NCBI GenBank assembly: GCA_003427395.1
Contig: BFEA01000553.1
Coordinates: forward strand, 845,082 to 897,516
Direction: 5' to 3'
Origin: Chara braunii
Taxonomy: Eukaryota > Streptophyta > Charophyceae > Charales > Characeae
DNA: 52,435 bases
Positions 11,735 to 22,100 of the stretch are shown here, in pieces. The notes beneath the pieces were generated by a model. That model saw only the letters and a list, made by a program, of their open reading frames with translations. It had not been told where the DNA came from and searched no databases. The stretch's first letter is position 1, and each line of letters opens with the position of its first letter. Both the position numbers and the translations under genes were made by a program.

Positions 11735-11925
11735 GTAGGTGGAGGTAAGTTGTACCTCGCGTGACCCTATCATGTCGTAAGGGTTCGCGAGAGGTATGGT
11801 TGACGCACTCGACCGGAGCGGTGACGAAAGCTCCATCTGCACTACAATAAAGAATGAAGAGATCATTGCCACAAATTCTGCGTGACACGGCCGGAAAGGT
11901 CCCCCTGCGGGATTGATGCGCCCAA
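11735..11925. repeat. Dispersed ~190-bp repeat, copy 1
   Basis: Shared with 16118-16322 in the same orientation. Landmarks are GTGGAGGTAAGT, CCTCGCGT, GCGAGAGGTATGG, CGGAGCGG and TGCGTGACACGGCCGG. Similarity stops on both sides, so it is not a full LTR pair. Function unknown. Confidence 0.75.
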
Positions 11926-12429
11926 TGGATGGCACCGTTGCCGGGGATGACGACTGCCTATCGTTGTCTCTGGTGGAACGACACCCGGGTTTAATAATTT
12001 GAAATCTAGGCAAAAATTAGAAATTTTTTTCAAACATATATGGTTGATTATATGATACCTTGACTATTGATTGGAGATGTCTTAAAAACGGTGAGGTCCT
12101 TACAGATTGAGCCCAGGTTAAAGGCGGGTTGACGATCTATTCAAAACGACATTTTTGACTATTTATTTTATCTATTGACTTGATTGATAACATGATTGAC
12201 TATTACAGACCTAGCAAAGGTTAAAATCTATGTTTCCTCTAAGCGCGGAGTTTTGTGGTAAGCACAAGCCCTGCCTAAGTTTGACTAAGATAAGGAGTTG
12301 TGCTTTTAATAAGATTATGTTGTGTAGTATGAATGAGTAAGTAGTAAGGTCAGTGCGATGACAGACTGGCATGTTGAAAGAAGTATTGTTTTTTCTTAAC
12401 AGGAAGGTTGAATTAAGAGTTGGGCAAAA

Positions 12430-12900
12430 ATGGCAAAAGGCATAGCCGACGGTAAGGAAGATAGATTGACGATCGAAGATTTGGTCAAGGCTTTGGACAG
12501 ACGGGAAGTAACGCAAGGCAATGTCCCCAAAGTTGACACCTTTCTGTTCAGAGGTGAACGAGTTTCTGATTGGTTGAAGTTGGTTGAGCAAGCAATAGTG
12601 AGTGTGGTGACGCATTTTGAAGTACATGTGGCATGGTCTGCATCCAGATGTGAATAAGGTTATAGCAGCGGCGCATTGAAGTTGAGCCAGGGTCAAGGAT
12701 GGTATGTAAATGAAGTTTAGGTTGGGGGATGACCTACTGACGGTGGCTGATATGGAGGCAATGAATAGAAACGACGATACCACCGTCGGAGCCTTTGCCG
12801 AGGAGTTTAAGAAGAAGGTGAGGAAAGTCCCAGGGATGTCGGAAGAGGAGCAATGTGGTATTTTTCTTGGGTTTTTCAATGCCTCTAACAACGAAAAAAA
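12430..12900 (+). pseudogene. Ty3/gypsy gag, N-terminal fragments
   Basis: Two frames give gag-like protein. The first (12430-12654) reads KGIADGKEDRLTIEDLVKAL, then FLFRGERVSDWLKLVEQ, the usual retrotransposon capsid entry. The second (12710-12890) reads MKFRLGDDLLTVADMEAM and FAEEFKKKVRKVPGMSEEEQ. They lie in different frames with stops between, so the gene is broken. Gag would form the particle that packages element RNA. The fragment ends where a foldback element begins. Confidence 0.7.
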
Positions 12901-12934
12901 TTCCCAGAATTAAATAATCATTATATAGTGAAAT

Positions 12935-13350
12935 TACATTCTAAATTTTAAATTTTCATTCCATCTTAAAAAATGTCATTCCAATTTTAAAATTTTTCGT
13001 CTTACTTGAAAACTTTCCTTCCAATAATCGGGTATCCCTTCTTATTTGAACTGCATGCTAGAGATGGAATGAAAGTGTGGACGAGTTCATTAGATATTTT
13101 AATTGGACTGTCATTCTAAGTAAGGATTTTCAGTCATAAATAGGTTACTCCAATCTAAATTAGAAGATATTTCTTGTAGTAGAATGAAAGTTTAATTAAA
13201 ACATTTCATAAACTCGTCCAGACTTTCAATCCATCTTGAACAAATAGATGTAGTTGGAAGGGAAAACTCATATTTAGACGGAAACTTATAAAATATAACT
13301 GAAAATTTTAGAATTTGACGAACATTGGAATGATAATTTATAAATATGAA
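12935..13350. mobile_element. Foldback/MITE-like insertion in gag
   Basis: An AT-rich segment with inverted arms. The inner arms pair well: AGATGGAATGAAAGTGTGGA at about 13052 against the reverse complement of the block at 13205-13240, both including GACGAGTT. Looser complementarity continues outward to about 12940 and 13345 (ATTCTAAATTT and CATTCCA words). The flanking DNA on both sides is gag-like. Exact termini and target duplication are not resolved. Confidence 0.6.
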
Positions 13351-13394
13351 TGATTTTTTTTAATGGAATGTTTGTTCAACTTTCATTTTTCGTG

Positions 13395-13610
13395 GGAATT
13401 TTTCTGTTGAAAGCCCAAAATTTGATAAGCCAAGGTAGGGGTGATGATAAACTCACCCGGGTGACGATAGCCAAGGGTGTAGAGGAGGGCGACATGGATC
13501 AAGTCTATCAATTTCAGAGACGACAAAATAGGCGGAAGCGAAAGGAACGCGACGCAACAGTTACGTGGAGTCCGAAGGTAAAACAGATTGTCACGGATAT
13601 GCTCGCATGA
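13395..13610 (+). pseudogene. Ty3/gypsy gag, middle fragment
   Basis: The frame gives RGDDKLTRVTIAKGVEEGDM, then DQVYQFQRRQNRRKRKERDA, a basic, hydrophilic stretch like the middle of chromovirus gag proteins. It follows the foldback element and ends in a stop before a hairpin-rich repeat. No gag function is expected. Confidence 0.6.
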
Positions 13611-13654
13611 GAGAAGGTTAACAACAGTCGTATTTTTCATCACCACTTCAAGAC

Positions 13655-13895
13655 ACCCTTCACCACTTGAGGATGTTGCCTGCCTAAACAGGTGGTTTTC
13701 AGGGTCTTCGGACCTTTCACCGCTTCAGGATCATTAAGATATGAAAATCTTGAATGGTCCTGAAGTGGTGAAAGCTCCGAAGACCCTGTAAACCACTTGT
13801 TTAGGCAGGCTGCATCCTCAAGTGGTGAAGGGTGGTTTTCATGGTCTTCGGACCTTTTACCACTTCAGGACCATTCATGATTTTCAGACTGCCCA
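13655..13895. repeat. Large hairpin with a third repeated arm
   Basis: The left arm (13656-13735) and right arm (13753-13832) are nearly perfect reverse complements around a 17-base loop that itself pairs (AAGAT/ATCTT). Arm landmarks are CCCTTCACCACTTGAGGATG, GCCTGCCTAAACA, GTCTTCGGACCTTTCACC and TCAGGATCATT. Straight after, 13833-13895 repeats the inner part of the left arm in direct orientation. It sits between gag fragments, so it is probably a MITE or foldback insertion. Confidence 0.9.
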
Positions 13896-13959
13896 AAACT
13901 CTCACTTCAGAATTTTCATTCCCGAATTTTCAGCTACCCGATAATCATTTGTGGCTCGC

Positions 13960-14850
13960 AGAGTTGGGCTATGGAAAGGACTATGTGGTGTAGAAGAAAG
14001 TGGTGACCACGGTCCAAGGAAAAAAGGAAGTCGCCAGTTGTGGAGGAGGTCGTACATGAAGATTATGACGATGAGGAAGCGGTGCCCCAACACTTTGTAA
14101 GGACGCACCGAAGGCAGCGTAATTTGGCACAAGGTGGGCAAGGTTCGGGAAAAAGGCAAGCTCCTCAGGCTATGGCGGTGGCCCAACAAAACGTAACAAC
14201 ATCATCGAGTGGAGCAGAGCCTTTACAAGTGGGTCCACAACCATATGGGTCATGGCCATCCTATGGTCCGATGGGACCCTGACCTGTATGTAATCCCTAT
14301 ATGCCATGAGGAGTGAGTGGTGAAGTTCCAACTAGTCAGACAATGCCTTATTCAGAGCCACAAAAAAATATGTTGCCGCTCAGCTACCTTATGGCCCAGG
14401 TCCAGCCCGTGACCCCACCTCAACCGCCCGCTTAGCAACCTTCGCAAACTAGCGTAGTAGGAGGAAGGAATCAGGAGCAAGGCAACCATGGGAGTGGAGG
14501 CAGAGGTCAAGAAGGTCGGGGTGGCGGTGGACGAGGACGAAGCAGGAATGGCGGGGGTCGAGGTGGCAAATGGAATGGCCAGGGTAATCAAAGTCAGGGT
14601 GGCCAAGGTGGTCAAGAAGAGGGTAAAGGATATGGGCGACCTCACTTCGACTAGTGAAATGCCACCTGTCGGCACTGTAACAAGATTGACCATACCTTGC
14701 ATTTTTGCCAACAGAGGCAGGATGATGAAGGCAACAGATTGATTTACTCAAATATAGATGGTGACATATATGACTAGTTTGGGGAGTACATCGATCCGAA
14801 GATTCCTGGTGGGATGAGGAAAGAAGTCCTTAGGCAGGTAGTCGAGTGAC
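13960..14850 (+). pseudogene. Ty3/gypsy gag C-terminus with CCHC zinc knuckle
   Basis: Frames encode an acidic stretch (VVHEDYDDEEAVPQHFVRTH), then a Gly/Arg/Gln-rich linker and a classical zinc knuckle CRHCNKIDHTLHFC (C-x2-C-x4-H-x4-C, 14667-14708). After it come IYSNIDGDIYD, a stop, and PKIPGGMRKEVLRQVVE. In gag the knuckle binds element RNA. Several stops and frame changes separate the parts, so the gene is dead. Protease, reverse transcriptase and RNase H, which should follow, are not found before the integrase remnant at 16.4 kb. Confidence 0.8.
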
Positions 14851-16117
14851 CAGCACCACCAGCCATGTTCAGGCTGTGGCAGGAAAACGAAAACCGATCT
14901 GTAAGGGTGGAAGAGGTAGAAAATAGTGAAGAGGTGGCCCAACGGCTATGAGCAAGGGTTATAAAGAAAGAACCTACAGTCGTTGAGTCGGACGACGAGG
15001 GTTTGAAAGGAGAGGTGGGGTCTGCGTCAACTCTCCTAGGTAAGATGGAGGACTTGTGGAGGAAGATGGGGAGGAAGATGGCGGAGATATGTGAAGAGGC
15101 AAGGGTGTGGAAGGCCAAGCTCCCGAAGGTCTTTCTCTATGAGTCTGGTCTAGAGTCAGTACCGACACGGCAGGGGGATCCTAAAGTTGCAACCGGGGCC
15201 CATTGTGAGGGGTTTAAGTGTGAACATGCCCTTTGGGGGCCCGGAAGATAGTGGGCCGTCCCTTAAGACGGTCGGACGACCAAGCCAAGGTGTTGGACTC
15301 AATGGCCAATTGCGTGGAACCCGCCCTCGCCCAAGTCATTGAGGTCTCGCTTGGGTGCTTATTACTATCCTGGGGTCTACGCCGGGGCCTGCCCCTCCGG
15401 GGACAAAGCCGGTAGATTCCGCAGTAGGCCGCGGTCCCTTGGTTGTCGCAGTAGCGGATTGGACCGAGCGGCCCAACGTGAACCATGCGCCTCAGTGCCT
15501 TATGCGCCTCAGTGCCTTAAAAAGCACTAGTACACCACATGTCGGTCGGCGGGTGTCAACAGGAAACCCGCACCACTTTGGAGGTCGCTGAATTTTCCTT
15601 TATTTAAATAGGGTCTGGCTGTGCGGTGCCTCCGAGTTTTGTTGGTGGCAACAAAAATCTTCGGCAAGACAAAGGTCATGTACTCATGGTTTAAGATGCA
15701 GGCTGATTCGAGGGTGAGTTTATACTCATCTTCGTGCGGGCTTCGACTATCAGGACTGCTATCCCGCTGTTTGTAGCGGCCACACCCGTTGCAGTGCCCG
15801 CGTCGGAAACACAGAGTAGCGTACAGCAGAGCATCGACCGGGACGGGGCGCTGAGGTAACGAAAGCGGAGTGGTCGGTCGGGGAGGAGATGGGCAGCGGA
15901 ACTGAGGGGAGAGGCAAGCGAAAAAAGGGAGGAATGGACCCGGACGCAAATTCGCACCGGATACATCCAACAAAAGGGGGATCGAAGATGGCGACGAAGG
16001 TGAGAGGAGTAGGAACCGTTTATCTCGCCCGATCCTTAATGGAATCTGGCGGGGGAAGATGCTTGACAGGGGTTCATGGACAGGGCGAAGTCGGTAATGA
16101 TATTAGTTTTAGCTCTA
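14851..16117. other. Intervening DNA between gag and integrase remnants
   Basis: Up to about 15160 a weak gag-like charged reading continues (MEDLWRKMGRKMAEICEEAR). From 15200 on the DNA is GC-richer, with no recognisable domain. 15207-15230 shares a block with 5440-5490. The pol core expected here is missing or replaced. Confidence 0.45.
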
Positions 16118-16322
16118 GAGTAGTAAGGTGGAGGTAAGTCGTGCCTCGCGTAGGCCCTATCCTGTCGTAGGGGCTTGCGAGAGGTATGGCTGGCGCGCTT
16201 GGCCGGAGCGGCTTGCAGAAGCTCCGTTATGTATTCAAGACGAGGAACAGACCAACTCCTGCGTGACACGGCCGGGAGGGTCCCGTGCTGCCCTGTGCGG
16301 TGCCGGACCGATGCGCTCGACA
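16118..16322. repeat. Dispersed ~190-bp repeat, copy 2
   Basis: Same landmarks and orientation as 11735-11925, again ending soon after TGCGTGACACGGCCGG. The pair flanks the gag fragments, but the outer flanks do not match. Confidence 0.75.
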
Positions 16323-16399
16323 GCCCGCCCACGTACTCCCTACTCTAACCAACCATTTAGTCAATGTAAATTACAGACACAGTCGCGCCTTGCGCGGTA

Positions 16400-17580
16400 T
16401 ACTTATACCTTAACCCACTTATTTTCTATCATTTGCAAAAAACATGGTGGATACCCTTGTAAGGGTATTCACACCGACAATGATTTACCTCAAAGTATCA
16501 TCTTCGACCGTGACCCGCGCTTTAGCAGAACATTTTGGTGACGCCTACACGAGGTGTATGGATCCCAGCTCTGCTTCTCGTCATCTTATCACCCTCATAC
16601 AGATGGTCATACCGAGGTCACTAATCAAACTCTCGGTAATATCCTCTGAAAGTTTATTAGGGATGACCAACAGTGCGACTTACACCTAGCCCACGAGGAG
16701 ACTGCGTACAACCACGTCGTTTCACCAGACACAAGGATGTCGTCATTCTATTGCAACCTCGACTACCACTCTCGCGTACCTGCGAATTTCCTATGTCCGT
16801 CGCAGTTGCGCTTAGACACTCATTGTCTTGCGCTTGACGCTTGGATCGCCCACATGGCGGTGATTATGAGGCACGCACATGAAAGTCTAGCCGACTCCCA
16901 TACTCGCATGGCCGCACGAGGGATCCGATCACAAATGGATCATCCATTCAAAGTCGGTGACGATGTGCTCCGCATGCCACTTGCAACTCAAAGGAAATAT
17001 GCTTCGCAAGTTTAGGCATCGCTTTTTCAGTCCATGCCACATCCTTCAGGTCGTAGGTTCTAATACTGTCGCTAGTCCGGTCAGCTTCTGTGAGAAGCTA
17101 CTTGATTACCTTCGATAGACTCATGTACACTATGTATACGATGTCTCATTTATGCATTCTTATCGTAGACCGTCCGAGCTCTTCGTTAGACGCCTTTATA
17201 AGGGCCCTCTACCTATCATGGTGGACGGTCACGAGGTGTCCGTAATTTTGGACATCATATCTCGCATTGTTACCAAGCACCCTTCCACGCATCGAATACC
17301 TTATGCGTTGGAAGAGTTATTTTGATGAGGAGGCTACTTGAGAGCCCCACGAGCACTTGGAGCACGCCCGGATGTTGGTGCGTGCACACGATCGTGCTTG
17401 TCGTGTTGACATTTGCTCTGACCCTGTTCCCCCTCCTCCGGTTGAGGATATTGCTAAGGACGAGCCCACTCCCTCTGAGGTCGTTCTTCGACAGCAAGCG
17501 GTTGCCTCCGTGTGTCCACAACGCACTTGTCGACCCCCTCGGTGACTCGACAACGGACGCTCTCATCACTTACCTATCTC
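16400..17580 (+). pseudogene. Ty3/gypsy integrase and chromodomain (decayed)
   Basis: Integrase core words are clear: HTDN at about 16471, SIIFDRDPRFSRTFW at 16495-16541, then in other frames SSSYHPHTDGHTEVTNQTLG, a chromovirus-type catalytic core region. Downstream come GDDVL, KFRHRFFSPCHILQVVG, ASPVSFCEKL, VDGHEVSVILDIISRIV and EHARMLVRAHDRA, the C-terminal domain and chromodomain tail. Many frameshifts and stops, so inactive. The part from 16.4 kb matches the left-end element in inverted orientation, so the window has two relatives of one family on opposite strands. Confidence 0.85.
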
Positions 17581-18880
17581 CTATCACTGAAGCACACTAT
17601 CATGTATTCCATCATCAACTTCTTCAGAATGTCAGCGTTTTGTGGCTCTGCTTCGACATGAACTCAACTCCTACTTCATCGACGTCATCGACCTCCCCGA
17701 CAACTTCAGCCACCTTCTCGACTTCAATTACTTCATCAGCTTCAGCTACTTTGGATTCACCACCCTACCTTGTGCATTCCCTTGTATGTGTCACATGTTG
17801 GTTGTCACTTAGTTTGTTCTCCTTGAGTTGGGCCCTCCCTTGGTATCGCATAGGCATTAGGACCGTAGCGTTATCTTGGCTTCCCTGCTCTCAGATCTGG
17901 CTTCCTCCCTAATCGGTGAGTTGTGTGCATATTTCCCTCCCCACTTCCCTCATCACCCTAGTATTGGTCATTGTACGCCTTAAGTTAGGCATATCTCCAC
18001 ATTATCCCAGGCTCCTCTTTCATGGTCGACCCTGCATGGTGTCACCCTTTTGTCTAGAATTACCCGCCTTTATGATCTATCTGTTAGGGTCATTGGTTTT
18101 GTTTCGCTACCATTCCCTCACCCTGAGCCTGATAACCCATCCCATCTTCATGTGTGATTGCCCTTAGGAGTTTCTATTCTTAGGCTGCATTCACCCCCCT
18201 TGAGACCATCTCATTCTTAGTGGTTCAGCGATATGATATTATCTTGTGACATATTGCACAAAGGCAATTGCCTCTTGGACTTTAGAGTTGTACTCTGCTA
18301 CATTTTATTTCTTACTTTTAGGTAGGATGTGTATATCATACATTTGCTTTCGCTATGACATTATGTAGCTTAGGCTGCATTGCATGGACTCCGTATGGAG
18401 CTTGCTCCGCATCCTAGATTTGTCAGCTTTATTGTTTGCAGAGTTCCCTGTAGAAGCGTGTTTATGGCTTTCGCAATCCGCTACAGGTCAGAGGATCATG
18501 CAGTGTGCCTCTAGCTGCCCTTGCCTAGAGTCAGGGTTATCTGGCTATTTTGCCAGTTCGACCTGTGGGACCGGGCCGTGGTCTGACCCCACAGGTCGTG
18601 TGCTCATTCAGTCCAGTCCAGTTTTGCCCGTTACCACTATCGGTACTAGGCCAGTCTAGTCCATTACAGTCAGTCCGTTGGGGATATACCCTAGTTGCAG
18701 TCTGTTTTCAGCCCCATTCTTCATTACGGAGTTTGAAGTATGTGCATGTTGAGTCTGCGTTGGAGCTACACTACCCTTCCAACTTTGTCTCCATCTCAAT
18801 CTCCCTCATCCCTTCATCTAGATCCTGACGGATCGCCATCCCGATGGGTTTGTCACACCCATTATCCCATATTGGGGGTA
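17580..18880 (+). mobile_element. LTR-side region of the right chromovirus copy
   Basis: Follows the chromodomain. A Ser/Thr-rich tail frame ends near 17910, then comes non-coding DNA matching 205-1490 in reverse. Shared blocks include GGCTGCATTCACCCCCC (near 18183), AATTGCCTCTTGGACTTTAG, the CAGTCCAGTCCAG stretch (near 18618) and CCTGACGGATCGCCATCCC near 18827. This region probably holds the 3' LTR. Exact LTR limits and a target duplication are not resolved. Confidence 0.65.
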
Positions 18881-18959
18881 ACCTCCTCCTATTGTTTTCC
18901 ACAATGTAGCGTACTACCAGATATTTGTCGCCTATTGTTGTTGCCATGCGTGCAGACTC

Positions 18960-19660
18960 TCGAGTGTGTTGCTGCCATAGGCTGGTACTGATTGCTTGCT
19001 CGTATACCATAGTATGGTGGTGGCAACTCCGTCGGTGGTTGTAAATTTGGTTGTTGCCAATATGAATGCGGTTGTTGTTGTCTTGCTTCTGGTTGTCATG
19101 AGTAGGTGCAGAATTGGTTTTGATTTTGGCTATGGCCTTGGCTTTGCACTTATTGAGTATTTCTTCGGCTTGCTCCGCTTGATGAGGACCTTGCACGACT
19201 CGCTTCTGATTTTGGTATGTCTCTGGCTGCGTCCCGGATCTCTCGTTCGTTGAAGACAACCTCTCTTCTATCACGACATGAGTTGGAGCTCTCCTTTGCT
19301 CCCCTTTCCCCTCGTTCTTGCCCATTTTTGTCCTGCTCAGACAATCTGGGACAACTATTTGTTGCAGTGTGAAACCACCATTTACATCGCTTGCACCATG
19401 GTGTGTTTTTGCATATCAGTTTGATTTTGACAATCTCTCCATCGTCGAGCCTCATCAGCATCTCTGACTCAAACCTTTTTTCTGTCTCTCTCACCAGGTC
19501 GAATTCCAGGTTCATTAGCTTCGGCCTTGTTTTGTTTGGTTCAGCAAGGTGTGCCCTGATGATTGCTCCCATGCCTTTGGCTATCACGTCCTCCAAGTGA
19601 AATATGGCCCTTACTGGTACTTTGAGAGCCCAACCTCGAAGAGAGTATGGAGATGGTCAA
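18960..19660 (-). pseudogene. LINE ORF1 fragment with zinc knuckle
   Basis: Two - strand frames. The first (19596-19150) starts MEDVIAKGMGAIIRAHLAEP and runs through FDLVRETEKRFESEMLMRL to a zinc knuckle, CKRCKWWFHTATNSC. The second (19325-18771) is Gln/Asn-rich. This is the layout of plant L1-type ORF1: a DUF4283-like domain, a knuckle, then a low-complexity tail. ORF1 proteins bind element RNA. The pieces are in different frames and no ORF2 follows directly, so it is a dead fragment. A related ORF1 lies at 27.7-29.0 kb. Confidence 0.7.
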
Positions 19661-19683
19661 GAGGTAGAGTGGGATGATAGATA

Positions 19684-20275
19684 GGAGCTGCTAGGCTTTG
19701 TCAAAGAGGACAAGACTGGGAAGACATGCTCGTCTTATGTGGCTCATGTGGCCAGAGCTGCTATCTTCTCTGTCATGTGGGAGCTGGAACCGATTGAAAG
19801 GCAAGCCCTTCTCAGATTTGGAGATAAAGTCGGCGATCGAGTTGTCACTGAGGCAGGCAATCTTGGCAGACTGGCAGAGAAAGGTTAGATGTGGGGAAGC
19901 GCCAAGGCGAGTTTTGTAGTGGTTCCTCAAAACCTGGGCGATCGACAATCGACTGGCAGGAGTACACATAACAAGAGGGCTGATAATTACAAAATGGCTA
20001 CAAGGTTAGGAGCCTAAGTAGTGTCGGGGAGACCCTCCATCGCGCCTGTCACCCGTGCACACAAGAAAGGGAGGATAGTTGGTCAACCTGTTTGCGGGTT
20101 GCTTGAGGTAAAAAGAGAGTGAGTCCGGAGGGTTTTTGCTTTAGGTTGCTCAATCCTCTATATCCCCTCTGAGACCTCATCTAATTCTGTTTAGTTACTG
20201 TTCGGTTTGTTGGGAGTTTTTTGGCCTGGTGCAATCACCTTTTTTTGAACCAAGGTATCTCGTTAGAGTCGCCGG
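19684..20275 (+). mobile_element. LINE-related 3' fragment A
   Basis: Near 19693-19886 a + strand frame reads GFVKEDKTGKTCSSYVAHVA and FSVMWELEPIERQALLRFGD. From 19890 it matches 21118-21490 in direct orientation. It ends with GGCCTGGTGCAATCACC, a T run and GAACCAAGGTATCTCG. The end from 20131 is also the left arm of an inverted repeat with 20330-20492. Family assignment is from context. Confidence 0.6.
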
Positions 20276-20492
20276 TTGGAACAACAGTTCCCCGTAACAA
20301 TGACACTCTCCACCCACCTCCCATAAGAGGTCTACCAGCGACCCTAACCACGAACCGAGATACGTTGGTTCAAAAAAAGGTGACAGCACCAGGCCAAAAA
20401 ACTCCCAACAAACCCAACAATAACTAAACAGAATTAGATGAGGTCTTAGAGCGGATATATAATATCAAGCAACCTAAAACAAAAACCCTCCA
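20131..20492. repeat. Inverted repeat of element 3' ends
   Basis: 20131-20261 and 20355-20492 are reverse complements along most of their length (GGAGGGTTTTTG, CCTCATCTAATTCTGTTTAG, GGGAGTTTTTTGGCCTGGTG, ACCTTTTTTTGAACCAA). The roughly 90-base centre contains GTTGGAACAACAGTTCCCCG. Two copies of one 3' end therefore face each other tail to tail. Confidence 0.9.
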
Positions 20493-21119
20493 AATGGCAA
20501 AATGGATGAAAGTGACGACATAATATAAGGTGACAGTAAGGAGAGTGGAATACCCAATGATCTTCAAACCTTGCATGAATGAGAGCTCGAAGAGAGAAGG
20601 ACACTGAAAGACGAAACCAAATTTTGGGTGATGGCACTCCCACCAGAGATGTCTGGTGGGACTCGAAGGGCTAGGTACATCGGATACATCCCAAGGGAAC
20701 AGGTGCTCCACGGCTATTCAACCATATTGCCGACGGGGTAACCATTAATGACAGTATCTACAAGAGACTGGCCTGCTTCCTATCCGACAATTCTAACAGA
20801 ACACTCTATAGTTTCTTGAAGTCGTCTATCTTCGACTGCAGATCTTCTATGCGTGTTGCCCCCCATCTGCTAATAGCTACGTTCGTCGGGGCCCTTGTCT
20901 TACAGTCTGCCAGCTTTTAGGAGTCCCCAACTGTAATGTTTGTCAAATCTAGTTTGCTTCCATCCCAACTCCATACCCTTGGGTCGATGCAGAGATGCTT
21001 CAGAGGGAGTCTTCCTACCCAGCTCGTTGTCGCAATATCCCCTTCATTATCTCTCGGTGTTCCAGTACGTTGATCTGTTGAGGATTTTGCCATTGCCAAA
21101 CAACCTCTTCCCCCATAGG
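20492..21119 (+). pseudogene. Copy of the 22.59-23.21 kb block, with coding-like part
   Basis: Matches 22594-23215 in direct orientation almost without gaps. At 20492-20742 the + strand reads NGKMDESDDII, a stop, GDSKESGIPNDLQTLHE, a stop, then ELEERRTLKDETKFWVMALP, ARYIGYIPRE and YSTILPTG. The first stop (TAA) is at the same place as in the other copy. The protein is not one I recognise. The rest of the block has a - strand reading (WVGRLPLKHLCIDPRVWSWD) that fits a LINE ORF2 tail. Confidence 0.6.
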
Positions 21120-21490
21120 GAAGCACCAAGGTGAGTTCTGTAGTGGTTCGTCAAAACCTGAGCGATTGACAATCGACTGGCAGGAGTACACATGACAAGA
21201 TGGTTGATGATTACAGAATGGCTACAAGGTTAGGAGCCTAAGTAATATTGGGGAGACCCTCCATCCCGCCTATCACCCGTGCACACAGGAAAGGGAGGAT
21301 AGTTGGTGAGCTTGTTCGCAGGTTGCTCAAGGTAAAAAGGGAGTGAGTTCGGAGGGTTTTTGCTTTAGGTTGCTCGATACTCTATATCCCCTTTGAGACC
21401 TCATCTAATTCTGTTTAGTTACTGTTGGGTTTGTTGGGAGTTTTTTGGCCTGGTGCAGTCATCTTTTTTTTAACCAAGGTATCTCGGTTC
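21120..21490 (+). mobile_element. LINE-related 3' fragment A'
   Basis: Direct repeat of 19894-20275, from GAAGCNCCAAGGNGAGTT to the T run and AACCAAGGTATCTCGG. It ends at the same 3' terminus. The junction with the preceding block is abrupt. Confidence 0.8.
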
Positions 21491-22100
21491 GTGGTTAGGG
21501 CCGCAGGTAGACCACTTTTGGGAGGCGGGTGGAGAGTGTCATTATTACGGGGAACTGTTGTTCAACCGGCCACTCTTAGGCCGGTCTTAGGCTGGGTTAG
21601 GCCCGCGTATCTGTCTTAGTATTTATTTTAGTATTTGTTTTAGTATTAGAGATAGGGATGGTATGATAGTAGTCGGAAGATAGAATATTTGTTGGGCAGT
21701 TTCGTCATAAGAGATTGTAGTAGACAGTTGAAAAGGGTGCAGATTAGATGATGGTGCGTTAAGAGGAATTGTTAGGATTATACAAACAGTTATGTTGATT
21801 GTGCAGTCGTTATGACTGTAAGCGAAGTTGAGTAATGCTCTAAGTGGTTAATTTTTTCCGGGTTGATTTGTGAGGTCCCCGGCCTCAATATGATTTTTTT
21901 AACGGATTGTCAAAAAAATATAAAAAATAAAAAAATTGAAAGTCCCGCAAGGGTTCGGCCAAGGACACTTGAAAACGCACGAGTTGCAGGTTGGGGTTTC
22001 CAACTTTTCAAGAGTCACTCTGATAACTCTCGACTGCCTCAAGTTTCAAGAGGTTGTGCGACCACGTAACAACTTGTGAAAATGAGTTTTCAAGAGTGGT
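21491..22100. other. Intervening DNA with MITE-type motif
   Basis: A three-fold TTAGTATTTRTT repeat lies at about 21617-21650. 21895-21930 is A-rich. At 22087-22113 is the motif TTTTCAAGAGTGGTGTGGCAAGGCCC, a relative of the sequences at 30226-30338 and 41460-41487. No gene recognised. Confidence 0.45.

Noticed and set aside
12211-12891. 226-codon - strand frame
   Set aside because: Antisense to recognisable gag sequence.
15527-15973. 148-codon - strand frame
   Set aside because: No motif, sits in GC-rich repeat DNA with open frames on both strands.
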